This document shows positions 52,317 to 60,579 of a stretch of DNA of 64,000 bases, piece by piece (position 1 is the first letter of the stretch; the number at the start of each line of letters is the position of its first letter). The notes beneath the pieces are model-generated. The model had not been told where the DNA came from, did no database searches, and saw only the letters and a program-made list of their open reading frames with translations. Position numbers and translations under genes: made by a program. This DNA is from JALYTZ01 sp036559125 (GTDB taxonomy: Bacteria; Vulcanimicrobiota; Vulcanimicrobiia; Vulcanimicrobiales; Vulcanimicrobiaceae), in NCBI GenBank assembly GCA_036559125.1, contig DATBTT010000057.1, forward strand, positions 30,861-94,860, read 5' to 3'.

Positions 52317-53102
52317 ATGGGCCTACTGACGATGGGAGGCGAGCGGCCCATGTTCGCAACCGTGCTACTGGCGGCGGCCCTCGGTGCCCCCGCATGCTGG
52401 GACATCTACGACGGTGCTTTGCGCCATCGCGCGGCGGCGGCGCATCCCGCCTACGTGTCGTATGACGAACGCCAGCAGCTGATCGACGATAATTTCCTAC
52501 TGGTCTCGAGTTCCGCGCACGTGGAGTATCGCGACGACGGCGTCGCGCGCGTGATGGACACGCGCTTCAATAACGAACCGTTCGTAACGCGCCGCGCCGA
52601 CCCGGGGCCACCCGAGCTCGGTCCGTACGGAAAGGATCGCGAGTCGTGGCTTCCGGTCGATGAGCTGCAAATGCCGTTACGCGTGATCGGCGATGTCCGA
52701 GCCCACGGCGACATTCAATGCGTGCTTGCCGGCAGCGAAGTATATAAAGGCCACAATACGTATCACTTGGTCTTTCAAAATACCCCGCGCGACCGGCCCG
52801 CCGTCAAAGCGATGTGGGTCGATACACGAAGTAAAGATATATGGAAACTCGTCGTCAGCGGATTCGTGGTGTTCACCGACATGGAGACGCCGCCGCTTAC
52901 CGATTTCGAAGTCGAGTTGCGATATGCAGGACCGTATCTCGTCGTCGACCACGTGACCTGGAAATATCGGCTACGCGAGTATTCGCAGTACGACAATCTT
53001 TTCGGAGAATACTATTTTACCGGCTTCGACTTCCCTCCGTCGTTGCCCGATTCGCTCTTCGCGCAAGGCACCGCCGGTGGAGAAACCCTAAAGAAGAACT
53101 AA
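52317..53102 (+). CDS. exported protein, LolA/RseB-like fold suspected
   Basis: 261 residues from ATG 52317, five bases after GGAGGAAG; an internal ATG at 52350 would give a shorter signal peptide. A hydrophobic export segment (MFATVLLAAALGA) is followed by a beta-rich domain. The C-terminal half runs parallel to the protein at 26604 in motif order (NTPRD, YLVVDHVTWKY, GFDFP). It probably lies in the periplasm; function unknown. The cupin gene follows 27 bases later. Confidence 0.72.
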   Translation: MGLLTMGGERPMFATVLLAAALGAPACWDIYDGALRHRAAAAHPAYVSYDERQQLIDDNFLLVSSSAHVEYRDDGVARVMDTRFNNEPFVTRRADPGPPELGPYGKDRESWLPVDELQMPLRVIGDVRAHGDIQCVLAGSEVYKGHNTYHLVFQNTPRDRPAVKAMWVDTRSKDIWKLVVSGFVVFTDMETPPLTDFEVELRYAGPYLVVDHVTWKYRLREYSQYDNLFGEYYFTGFDFPPSLPDSLFAQGTAGGETLKKN

Positions 53103-53129
53103 TCTACTGCGCGTTCACTGGAGGTTCGT

Positions 53130-53579
53130 ATGTTTTTCCGTTGCTTTGTTTTCTTATCCGCGTTCGCACTCACGAGCGCAGCCGCTTTCGCGGCCGGGAC
53201 CGGACCAACGATCGTAACGCCGTCGCAAGTTCAATGGCAAGCCGGAACGGGCTCGATGGCCGGCGCGCAAGTTGCGATTATCGCCGGTGATCCGTCGAAA
53301 GCCGGCGAATACACCATGCGATTGAAAATGGCGGACGGCACCAAATTCCCACCGCATTTTCATGGCGACGTCGAGAACGTCACCGTGCTTTCCGGCACGC
53401 TCATGGTGGGCACAGGCGACACGATGAATCAAAGCAAGATGATCGCGTTGCCGGCCGGTTCGTTCGTGTCGGTCCCCAAGGGCCTCCATCACTACGCGAT
53501 GGCCAAAGGTGAAACCGTCATCCAAATTCACGGCGTCGGCCCGTCATCGATGACCATGGTTGGCGGCACGCCGCATTAA
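53130..53579 (+). CDS. exported cupin-domain protein
   Basis: 149 residues. A signal peptide (cleavage near residue 21, AFA-AG) precedes a single cupin barrel with PPHFHGDVENVTVLSG (His-His-Glu metal ligands) and FVSVPKGLHHYAMAKGE. Probably a metal-binding protein in the periplasm; the reaction is not assigned. ATG 53130 follows GGAGG. Confidence 0.88.
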   Translation: MFFRCFVFLSAFALTSAAAFAAGTGPTIVTPSQVQWQAGTGSMAGAQVAIIAGDPSKAGEYTMRLKMADGTKFPPHFHGDVENVTVLSGTLMVGTGDTMNQSKMIALPAGSFVSVPKGLHHYAMAKGETVIQIHGVGPSSMTMVGGTPH

Positions 53580-53628
53580 AAGAGCCCTCGCGACATGGCG
53601 TCCCGCAACGTTGGCCTAACTACGACTT

Positions 53629-53805
53629 ATGGTGAAACGTAGGTTCATCGTATTCTGGGCGGCCCTTGCGGCATTTTGGCTGATTGGGTTAGTAGTCGCA
53701 GTAGCCGCCCACAACCTGGCGTCGCCGCGCGGACTCATCATCCAAGCCGCGATGGGTCTCTTCGTCTGCGCGTACGGTATACTCGCGCAGATGCGACAGC
53801 CGTAA
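53629..53805 (+). CDS. 58-residue two-helix membrane protein
   Basis: ATG 53629 opens a 58-codon frame: basic start MVKRR, a first helix (~6-26), a short polar loop (HNLASPRG), a second helix (~36-52) and the tail QMRQP. Composition and topology fit a genuine small inner-membrane protein; a strong terminator follows within 6 bases. The ribosome site is weak. Function unknown. Confidence 0.6.
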   Translation: MVKRRFIVFWAALAAFWLIGLVVAVAAHNLASPRGLIIQAAMGLFVCAYGILAQMRQP

Positions 53806-53810
53806 CATAA

Positions 53811-53838
53811 CGAAAAAACCCGTAGTTACGGGCTTTTC
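53811..53838. terminator. bidirectional intrinsic terminator
   Basis: CCCGTA/TACGGG stem with a very short loop, A6 before and CTTTTC after it, so it can work on both strands: for the small membrane protein on plus and tRNA-Ile on minus. Confidence 0.8.
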
Positions 53839-53850
53839 TCGTCATTTCGA

Positions 53851-53927
53851 TGGTGGGCCATCCTGGTCTCGAACCAGGGACCTCATGCTTATCAAGCATG
53901 CGCTCTAACCACCTGAGCTAATGGCCC
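53851..53927 (-). tRNA. tRNA-Ile(GAT)
   Basis: 77 bases with encoded CCA. Acceptor GGGCCAT/ATGGCCC; anticodon loop TTGATAA (GAT); T-arm GGTTCGAGACC. As for tRNA-Ala(TGC), it is outside any rRNA operon. Confidence 0.97.
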
Positions 53928-53956
53928 GCACAGGTCAGGATTGTACCACATGGGGC

Positions 53957-54004
53957 AAGGCCCACCCTTCGGCTTTTCCGTCCGGAACATGAAAGGGTGG
54001 GCCT
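53957..54004 (-). terminator. inverted repeat ending the 54021-55390 operon
   Basis: Arms 53958-53970 and 53991-54004 pair over about 12 bases (AGGCCCACCCTTC type). It lies 17 bases after the last stop of the minus-strand operon. T-tract poor, so possibly Rho-assisted. Confidence 0.55.
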
Positions 54005-54020
54005 GCAATCGGTCGAGTTG

Positions 54021-54344
54021 CTAAATCAACTCGATGTATTTTTTGACGACTTCGTCGTCTTGCTTCATCTGGTCGAGAATCATGCTGCGCGTCGTGTCGT
54101 ACTCGCGCTGAAGCTCGGTGCGCTCGTCGATCGCGAAGTCGAACTGGGAACGCTGTGCCAGCAGAAAGACTTGCTCTTGCAGGTCGCGCTCGTGCTCCTG
54201 CGTGAACGCGTCCTGTAATGCCCCGACGGTATCCGTGTCGCCGGCAGCGTCCTTGCCGTCGGCGGGCGGCTCCGTAGTTGACCGAACGGTCGCAAGGCGT
54301 GCGCTTGGCAGACGGCCCGTCCGCTGAATCGGTTGCGCGATCAC
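54021..54344 (-). CDS. small coiled-coil protein of transglycosylase operon
   Basis: 107 residues from GTG 54344, overlapping the preceding stop (GTGA). N-terminal ~45 residues are polar and disordered; residues ~48-107 form a charged helix ending VVKKYIELI. This tail resembles the end of the upstream protein (ITKKFIESI), suggesting a shared C-terminal module. No signal peptide. It could be a secreted filament or secretion-system subunit, or a phage-type ejection protein; unassigned. Confidence 0.7.
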   Translation of the reverse strand: MIAQPIQRTGRLPSARLATVRSTTEPPADGKDAAGDTDTVGALQDAFTQEHERDLQEQVFLLAQRSQFDFAIDERTELQREYDTTRSMILDQMKQDDEVVKKYIELI

Positions 54345-54718
54345 GACGTGATCGATTCGATGAACTTCTTGGTAATGGCCGTGTCGGCTTTGCGTTGTGC
54401 CATCTGCACGTCGCGTAACGTGTTGACCTCGCGCATTTGCTCCGACTTCTCATCCATCATTTCGTTGAAGGCTTCGGATTGCATCTGCATCTGATCCTGA
54501 TGTTGCATCTCTTGCGCGTACATGCTTAATTGGAACATTTGATCTTGCGCGTTTAGCGCGCCCAATCCGGCATTGCCGATCGCGCCGGTCAAATTGCCGG
54601 CGGTCGCGCCTCCGCCGGCCAAACCGCCAGCGACGCCCATCGCGGCCGCTCCATACGGGCCGCCCTCGATCATGCCGGTTGCCGCGCCGGCCAGTGCGCC
54701 GAGCAAATTAAAACCCAT
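54341..54718 (-). CDS. glycine-zipper plus coiled-coil protein
   Basis: 125 residues. Residues 1-52 are a Gly/Ala-rich hydrophobic hairpin (LLGALAGAATGMIEGG, MGVAGGLAGGG), typical of membrane-inserting glycine zippers. Residues ~55-125 are a Met/Gln-rich coiled coil ending ITKKFIESITS. ATG 54718 follows GAAAGGAGAG. No signal peptide. The combination recalls translocator, needle-like or phage ejection proteins; no homolog can be named. Confidence 0.75.
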   Translation of the reverse strand: MGFNLLGALAGAATGMIEGGPYGAAAMGVAGGLAGGGATAGNLTGAIGNAGLGALNAQDQMFQLSMYAQEMQHQDQMQMQSEAFNEMMDEKSEQMREVNTLRDVQMAQRKADTAITKKFIESITS

Positions 54719-54745
54719 GACTCTCCTTTCAAATGAGGTGCCGGT

Positions 54746-55390
54746 TTAAGCGTCGTCGCCCGCATCGACGACCGATGCGAAATCAACTCCAGGCCCGGTC
54801 GACGCTCCGGCGCGGGTCTGCGCCGCAGGCGGGTGGTATGGCGGCAGCACCTGCGCCATCCCAAATAACGATCCTATGCTTGCTTGCTCCGCCGGGCTTT
54901 CGGCGACGAGCTCGTTTTTGAGCGAATCGGGACCGGCTCCGCCGAGATCGGCATAGTGCCGCATCACGGAGTCGGCGTAGCCGAGGGTCTTGCCGTCCCG
55001 CCAGGTCGTCGCGGTCCCTCTGGCGTTCGGGTCGCCTGCGTTATACGCCGAGAGCGCTTCGTGAGCGTTGCCGCCGAAGCGCCGGAGCAGTCCCGAGATC
55101 ATGGTTGCCGCATACTCGGCGTTTCGGCCCGGCTGCATTGCCGCGGAAGTCCGCGCGAAAGCGTGCCATCGATCGTCGATCTGAAAGAGGCCGCGACCGT
55201 GCCCGCCGTCGCCGATGATATTCCGCCCGCCGTTCGAACCCGGCCCCCCGGTCTCTTGGGCGGCAACGGCAGCCAGCAAGCGGGGATCGAGCCCGTGACG
55301 CGCGGCGGCTGTAGCGATGTCCGAGGCGTATGAGACCCCGCGGGCCGCGAGCGTTGCCGTGGCGGTGCCCAGGTTGCTTATCGTGCTCAT
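54746..55390 (-). CDS. lytic transglycosylase (SLT-like) protein
   Basis: 214 residues. Residues ~20-145 form an SLT-like domain: catalytic Glu in AVAAQETGG, then GHGRGLFQIDDRW and ALSAYNAGD. The last ~60 residues are a Pro/Ala-rich disordered tail. No classical signal peptide, as in phage- or secretion-associated transglycosylases that are exported by a dedicated machine. First gene of a three-gene minus-strand operon; its start is divergent from yceD. Confidence 0.85.
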   Translation of the reverse strand: MSTISNLGTATATLAARGVSYASDIATAAARHGLDPRLLAAVAAQETGGPGSNGGRNIIGDGGHGRGLFQIDDRWHAFARTSAAMQPGRNAEYAATMISGLLRRFGGNAHEALSAYNAGDPNARGTATTWRDGKTLGYADSVMRHYADLGGAGPDSLKNELVAESPAEQASIGSLFGMAQVLPPYHPPAAQTRAGASTGPGVDFASVVDAGDDA

Positions 55391-55420
55391 AACGCCTGTC
55401 TATCACCCCGACCTTCGGGT

Positions 55421-55450
55421 TTGACAAGGCGGACTTTTGGGGTCTACAAT
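55421..55450 (+). promoter_or_regulatory. promoter of the yceD-rpmF-fab operon
   Basis: Consensus TTGACA (55421-55426), an 18-base spacer and TACAAT (55445-55450). Transcription would start near 55457, just before a leader hairpin. Confidence 0.85.
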
Positions 55451-55461
55451 GATGCGAGTTT

Positions 55462-55491
55462 GAAAGGGGTCTCCCTCCGTGGGGACCTTTC
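55462..55491 (+). promoter_or_regulatory. hairpin leader of yceD-rpmF
   Basis: GAAAGG and TCTCC pair with GGGGA and CCTTTC across a two-G bulge, spanning 55462-55491 and ending nine bases before the yceD ATG. It may control translation of the ribosomal-protein operon. Confidence 0.55.
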
Positions 55492-55499
55492 ATGATGTT

Positions 55500-55985
55500 A
55501 TGGGTTCTTCACACAAGATCGATATCGGTGGTCTCATGGCCGGCGGACGGCAACGTCTGCTGGTCGAGCAACAGGTGCAACTCGAGCCGTTCGAGGGCGT
55601 TACGTTCCCCGACCCGGCACGTGTCAAGCTCCAATTGTTTGCGGTGGATCGCATGCTTGAAATCTCCGGCGAGATCGACGTGGAAGCTCGTGGCGAATGC
55701 AATCGATGTTTGGGCGACGTAGCGTGGCGGATGCATGCAGACGTTGACGAGCAGCTCGAGCCGGGGCAGGATACATCGACCGATCCCCTCAGCGAAGGCA
55801 ATGTGTTGACGGGCGACCGTCTGGACGTCGCGGATCTCGCGTCGCAGTTGATTTACAGTGCGGTCCCGCTCAGATTATTGTGCGGCGACGACTGTAAGGG
55901 GCTATGCGGCATCTGCGGAGAGAACAAGAACGCGGGCGCGTGCACGTGCGAGCCCGAACTGGAGACGACAAGTGGCGAATCTTAA
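55500..55985 (+). CDS. yceD: YceD (DUF177) protein
   Basis: 161 residues from ATG 55500; a GTG at 55479 would place the first codons in the leader hairpin. Conserved features: CNRCLGDV in the middle and the C-terminal DCKGLCGICGEN, four cysteines in two pairs. YceD is implicated in 23S rRNA accumulation and is almost always upstream of rpmF, as here. The end overlaps rpmF by 14 bases. Confidence 0.93.
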   Translation: MGSSHKIDIGGLMAGGRQRLLVEQQVQLEPFEGVTFPDPARVKLQLFAVDRMLEISGEIDVEARGECNRCLGDVAWRMHADVDEQLEPGQDTSTDPLSEGNVLTGDRLDVADLASQLIYSAVPLRLLCGDDCKGLCGICGENKNAGACTCEPELETTSGES

Positions 55986-56178
55986 ATGGAAAACTCCGCG
56001 CAGCAAGACGCGAAGCCGTCGCGCGGCCAACTGGAAGCTCAATGCGGTTACGACCGTGGAGTGTCCGCAGTGTCACGCGCCCAAACGCCCGCATTTCGTT
56101 TGCGAGCATTGCGGCACGTACGACGGCCGCCAGGTCATCGAAGTGAAGGATGATCACGCCGGACACCAGCACGGCTAA
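55972..56178 (+). CDS. rpmF: 50S ribosomal protein L32
   Basis: 68 residues from GTG 55972. The start MANLKWKTPRSKTRSRRA and zinc site CPQC/CEHC are typical of L32. Strong coupling to yceD through overlap. plsX, which normally separates rpmF from fabH, is missing; fabH starts three bases later. Confidence 0.95.
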   Translation: MANLKWKTPRSKTRSRRAANWKLNAVTTVECPQCHAPKRPHFVCEHCGTYDGRQVIEVKDDHAGHQHG

Positions 56179-56181
56179 CAA

Positions 56182-57168
56182 TTGAGCCAAACCGGGGTCA
56201 AAATCGTCGCCGTCGGGCATTACGCCCCGCCCGGAATCCTGAGTAACGAAGATCTCGAACAGATCCTCGACACCTCCGACGAGTGGATAACTTCGCGAAC
56301 CGGCATGAAGCGCCGGCACGTGGCCGCTGCAGGGCAGGCGACGAGCGATTTGGCCATCGCCGCCGCGCGAAAGGCTCTGGCTCGGACGACGATCCAACCG
56401 CAGGACATCGATTGTTACGTCGTTGCCACGGTAACTCCGGACTATCCCTTTCCCGCCACGGCGTGCATCGTCGCCGCGAAACTTGGCGCTAAGGACAAGC
56501 CGGCTTTCGACATCGAGATCGCATGCAGCGGATTTATCTACGGACTGACGATGGCCGCGTCCATGATTCGCGCGGGTGTGTACCAGCGCATCATGCTGAT
56601 CGGCGCCGAAACGCTCACGAAAATCGTAAACCGTAACGATCGCAGCACGGCGGTGCTGTTCGGAGACGGCGCCGGCGCCGTGATCCTGGAGGCCGCGGAA
56701 ACTGACTCGTTCCTTTCGAGCGAACTCGGCTCCGACGGCAGCAAACCCGAATTGCTCTACGTTCCCGCAGGCGGGACGCGCCGCGCCCTCGATCCCGTCG
56801 CCTACGAGGCCGGTCAGCAGTACATCTACATGGAGGGTCGCGAAGTCTTCAAATTCGCCGTTACCAAGATGATCGATGCCACCGACGTTGCGCTGCGAAA
56901 AGCGGGTATTACTAAGGCCAATCTGAATTGGTTGATTCCGCACCAGGCAAATAGACGCATCATCGACGCCGCGGCAAAATATCTCGACATGCCGCCGGAA
57001 AAAGTGATCATCAATATCGCGGAATACGGCAATACGTCGGCAGCGTCGATTCCGATCGCGCTCTCCGAAGCGGTGGGCGACGGCAAGATCAAGCCCGGCG
57101 ACGTAATCGTGTTCGTCGGTTTCGGGGGCGGCCTCTCTTGGGGCGCCGTGACTTGGCGGTGGGCGTAG
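56182..57168 (+). CDS. fabH: beta-ketoacyl-ACP synthase III
   Basis: 328 residues from TTG 56182. Catalytic triad Cys115 (EIACSGF), His254 (IPHQANRR) and Asn284 (YGNTSAAS) are all present. FabH condenses acetyl-CoA with malonyl-ACP to start fatty acid synthesis. Its stop overlaps fabD by one base. Confidence 0.97.
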   Translation: MSQTGVKIVAVGHYAPPGILSNEDLEQILDTSDEWITSRTGMKRRHVAAAGQATSDLAIAAARKALARTTIQPQDIDCYVVATVTPDYPFPATACIVAAKLGAKDKPAFDIEIACSGFIYGLTMAASMIRAGVYQRIMLIGAETLTKIVNRNDRSTAVLFGDGAGAVILEAAETDSFLSSELGSDGSKPELLYVPAGGTRRALDPVAYEAGQQYIYMEGREVFKFAVTKMIDATDVALRKAGITKANLNWLIPHQANRRIIDAAAKYLDMPPEKVIINIAEYGNTSAASIPIALSEAVGDGKIKPGDVIVFVGFGGGLSWGAVTWRWA

Positions 57169-58133
57169 TGCCCCGCATCGGCGTGATTTTCCCCGGCCAA
57201 GGTTCGCAAGCCATGGGCATGGGCGTCGACGTCGCGAGCGGCTCGTCCGGCGCACACGTCCTCTTCGAGCGCGCAAAGTCGATCCTCGGATATGATTTGC
57301 TCGAATTGCAACGCAACGGCCCCGAAGAGAAGCTTCGCGAAACGCAATACAGCCAGCCGTCCATCTTTACCACGAACGTCGCGCTCTATTACGCCTGCGG
57401 CGAAGCGTTGAACCCCGTCGTGAGTGCGGGACACTCGTTCGGCGAGATTTGCAGCCTGACGATCGCGCAATCGCTTTCGTTCGACGCCGCACTCGCGATC
57501 GTCGACGAGCGCGGAAAGGCGATGCAGTTTGCTGCTGAACTGGCGCCGGGTGGAATGGCGGCGGTACTCGGTATGGACGACGGCACCATTCGTGAGGTCG
57601 TCGCGCGCGTGAACGAGCAGACTGGCAAATGCGCGCAACTTGCAAACTTCAACTCGCCGTCGCAAATCGTAATCAGCGGCGATTCGGCCGCGGTCGCGGC
57701 GGCCGGAGACGCGCTGCTCGAAGCCGGCGCAAAACGCGTCGTCGCGCTCAACGTATCGGGTGCCTGGCACTCGAAGCTGATGGAACCCGCCGTCGAACGA
57801 TTTGGGAACGCAGTCGAAGCCAGCACGTTTGCGCTGCCGCAGTTCGACGTCATCTCGAATCTGGACGCGCAACCATATCGCGACGTGGACCGCATCAAGC
57901 GTAACTTGATTGCGTCGATCACCGACGAAGTCCGCTGGCACGACACGGCGCAACGCCTGTTATCGTACGATCTCGATCTGGTCGTCGAATTCGGGGCGAG
58001 TCCCGTGCTCGGACCGCTGATGAAGCGTTTGCCCAACGCACCGCCGGTCGTCAACGTAACCGATTACGCGGGCGTTCAAAAACTACAAGCACTCCTTGCC
58101 GGTTACGACGACAAGGAATCGGCCCCGGCGTGA
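57168..58133 (+). CDS. fabD: malonyl-CoA:ACP transacylase
   Basis: 321 residues from GTG 57168 (TAGTG overlap with fabH). The nucleophile Ser90 lies in GHSFGE, with PGQGSQ at the N-terminus and a His in the GAWHSKLM segment. It supplies malonyl-ACP for elongation. GTGA overlap with fabG. Confidence 0.96.
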   Translation: MPRIGVIFPGQGSQAMGMGVDVASGSSGAHVLFERAKSILGYDLLELQRNGPEEKLRETQYSQPSIFTTNVALYYACGEALNPVVSAGHSFGEICSLTIAQSLSFDAALAIVDERGKAMQFAAELAPGGMAAVLGMDDGTIREVVARVNEQTGKCAQLANFNSPSQIVISGDSAAVAAAGDALLEAGAKRVVALNVSGAWHSKLMEPAVERFGNAVEASTFALPQFDVISNLDAQPYRDVDRIKRNLIASITDEVRWHDTAQRLLSYDLDLVVEFGASPVLGPLMKRLPNAPPVVNVTDYAGVQKLQALLAGYDDKESAPA

Positions 58134-58876
58134 ACTTCGAAGGGAAGATCGCGCTGATAACCGGAGCAAGCCGCGGCATAGGACGGGCCATTGCCGTCGA
58201 CTTCGCGCGGCAGGGTGCGCAACTCGCACTGCTTGGACGCGACCGCACCGCTCTGGATGAAACGGCGGCGGCATGCCGGGACGCGCGAGACGGGGCGCAG
58301 ACCGAGATTATCCTCGCCGACGTTGCCGAGCAAAGCGTCGTCGAAGGGGCTGTCGCGCGCACGCTCGAGCGTTTTGGCCGGGTCGATTTTGCGGTCGCTA
58401 ATGCCGGCCAATCGGTCGATTCCTTGATGCTGCGTTTGAAACCCGAAATTCTGGACCAAATGCTGTCGGTGAACCTTAAATCCGCGTTCTACCTCTGCGG
58501 CGCGGTCGCAAAGCCGATGATGAAGCAGCGCGCCGGCTCGATCGTGTTGATTTCGAGCATCGTCGGATTAACGGGGAACGCCGGGCAAGCGGCGTATTCC
58601 GCGTCGAAAGCAGGCCTGCTCGGCTTGGCCAAGTCCCTAGCGAAGGAATTGGGTTCGAGGAACATAAGAGTCAACGCCGTCGCGCCCGGTTTCATCGAGA
58701 CGGCAATGACCGGAAAGCTGACCGAGCCGATGCGGGATATGATCCTCAAGAATGCCGCGCTCGGGCGGCCGGGCACGCCGCAAGACGTTAGCGGAGTAGT
58801 GAGTTTTCTTTGTTCGGATGCCGCCGGCTACGTGACGGGACAAACCCTGGTAGTCGACGGCGGCGTCGTGATGTAG
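58130..58876 (+). CDS. fabG: 3-oxoacyl-ACP reductase
   Basis: 248 residues. SDR Rossmann fold with TGASRGIGRA at the N-terminus and the catalytic Tyr156/Lys160 (YSASK) plus a Ser in LISSIVG. It reduces 3-oxoacyl-ACP with NADPH. GTG 58130 overlaps fabD. acpP follows after 47 bases with its own AGGAG site. Confidence 0.96.
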   Translation: MNFEGKIALITGASRGIGRAIAVDFARQGAQLALLGRDRTALDETAAACRDARDGAQTEIILADVAEQSVVEGAVARTLERFGRVDFAVANAGQSVDSLMLRLKPEILDQMLSVNLKSAFYLCGAVAKPMMKQRAGSIVLISSIVGLTGNAGQAAYSASKAGLLGLAKSLAKELGSRNIRVNAVAPGFIETAMTGKLTEPMRDMILKNAALGRPGTPQDVSGVVSFLCSDAAGYVTGQTLVVDGGVVM

Positions 58877-58923
58877 CACCGTCAGCGTTCAATTCACCTG
58901 TATTTAGTTAGGATAGGAGACGT

Positions 58924-59166
58924 ATGTCCACCACGTTCGATAAAGTCAAGAAGATCATCGTCGAGCAGCTCGGCGTTGACGAGTCGGAAGTTACCCCCGA
59001 AGCCTCGATCACCGATGATCTGGGTGCCGACTCGCTCGACCAGGTCGAGCTCGTGATGGCGTTCGAGACCGAGTTCAACATCGACATCCCGGACGAAGAA
59101 GCCGAAAAAATCAAGACCGTCGGTGACGCGGTAACGCGCATCGATCAGGCAGCGGCGAAGGAGTAA
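58924..59166 (+). CDS. acpP: acyl carrier protein
   Basis: 80 residues, strongly acidic. Ser37 in GADSLDQVEL carries the phosphopantetheine arm. ATG 58924 after GGATAGGAGACGT. Last fatty acid gene of the cluster; no fabF follows, ffh does. Confidence 0.97.
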   Translation: MSTTFDKVKKIIVEQLGVDESEVTPEASITDDLGADSLDQVELVMAFETEFNIDIPDEEAEKIKTVGDAVTRIDQAAAKE

Positions 59167-59176
59167 TCGCGCACCC

Positions 59177-60532
59177 TTGTTAGACCAACTCTCCGATCGG
59201 CTGGGCGCGATATTTTCGCGCCTGACCGGTCGCGGCCGGCTCAGTGAATCGGACGTCAACGATGTGATGCGCGAAGTGCGCATCGCTTTGCTTGAGGCCG
59301 ACGTTTCGCTGTCGGTGGCCAAAGAGTTCGTCGCCTCGATCAAAGAAAAGGCCGTCGGCGCCGACGTCCTGGCATCGCTTTCGCCGGCGCAAACGATCGT
59401 CAAACTGGTCCACGACGAACTCGTCGCGTTGCTCGGTGGAGATCCGGCCACGGGTGCGAGCGGGGGCGCGCGCCTGCAGTTCTCCGACGCGCCGCCGTCG
59501 GTGATCGTGCTCGTCGGGTTGCAAGGCTCGGGCAAGACGACGCATGCGGGCAAGCTCGCGCTGCGCTTGAAAGAACAAGGGCGCCGCACGCTCTTGGTGG
59601 CCGCCGACGTCTATCGTCCCGCCGCCATCGCGCAGTTGCAAACCCTCGGACGGCAGATCGAACTGCCCGTCTACGATCAGGGCGCGGGAGATCCGGTCAA
59701 GATCGCGCGCGACGGCGTCGCCGAAGCAAAGCGGCTGGCGCTATCCACGGTCATCATCGATACCGCGGGACGGCTGCAGATCGACGACCAGCTCATGGCC
59801 GAGTTGGAGAAGATCAAGGCCGCGGTCAATCCAAAAGAAATTCTATTCGTCGCCGACGCGATGACCGGGCAAGAAGCCACCAACGTGGCCAAGGTCTTCA
59901 ACGACCGCCTGGGCATTACGGGCGTGATCCTCACGAAGATGGACGGAGACACGCGCGGTGGCGCGGCGCTATCTATCTACCGCGTGACCGGTGCGCCGAT
60001 TAAGTTCGTGGGCGTCGGTGAGAAACTGTCCGCACTCGAGCAGTTCTATCCCGACCGCCTGGCGTCGCGCATTCTTGGCATGGGCGACGTGCTCACCCTC
60101 ATCGAGAAGACGCAAGGCGTGTACAGCGAGCAGCAGGCCAAAGATCTGCAGCAGAAGCTGATGAAGTCGCAGTTCACGCTCGATGACTTCCTGGACCAAA
60201 TGCGCCAGATCCGCAAGATGGGCAGTTTGGGAGATCTTATGAAGATGATCCCGGGTGTCTCGCGGGCGCTGCCGAAAGACTTCGAGATTCCTGAAAAGGA
60301 AATCTCGAGAATCGAAGCCATCATCTGTTCGATGACGATGCGCGAGCGCCGCGACCCGGCCGTACTCAACGGCTCGCGCCGCAAACGGATCGCGACGGGC
60401 AGCGGCACGCAGGTGGCCGATGTCAACCGGCTGATCAAGCGCTTCGAAGAATCGCGTCAAATGATGAAAAAGATGGGCTTGGGCGGTGGCGGCAAGAAAC
60501 GGCCGCGCCTGCCGATGGGCCTGATGCGATAG
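59177..60532 (+). CDS. ffh: signal recognition particle protein Ffh
   Basis: 451 residues from TTG 59177. N-domain, GTPase G-domain (GLQGSGKTTHAGKLA, DTAGRLQID, TKMDGDTRGG) and the Met-rich RNA-binding M-domain (RRDPAVLNGSRRKRIA, GSGTQVADVNRL). It delivers nascent membrane proteins to FtsY. Followed by rpsP in the familiar ffh-rpsP order; ylxM and ftsY are not here. Confidence 0.97.
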   Translation: MLDQLSDRLGAIFSRLTGRGRLSESDVNDVMREVRIALLEADVSLSVAKEFVASIKEKAVGADVLASLSPAQTIVKLVHDELVALLGGDPATGASGGARLQFSDAPPSVIVLVGLQGSGKTTHAGKLALRLKEQGRRTLLVAADVYRPAAIAQLQTLGRQIELPVYDQGAGDPVKIARDGVAEAKRLALSTVIIDTAGRLQIDDQLMAELEKIKAAVNPKEILFVADAMTGQEATNVAKVFNDRLGITGVILTKMDGDTRGGAALSIYRVTGAPIKFVGVGEKLSALEQFYPDRLASRILGMGDVLTLIEKTQGVYSEQQAKDLQQKLMKSQFTLDDFLDQMRQIRKMGSLGDLMKMIPGVSRALPKDFEIPEKEISRIEAIICSMTMRERRDPAVLNGSRRKRIATGSGTQVADVNRLIKRFEESRQMMKKMGLGGGGKKRPRLPMGLMR

Positions 60533-60579
60533 TACCCACCGCGTGGTTTACGCGAAATAACACCGGACGGAATAGGAAC

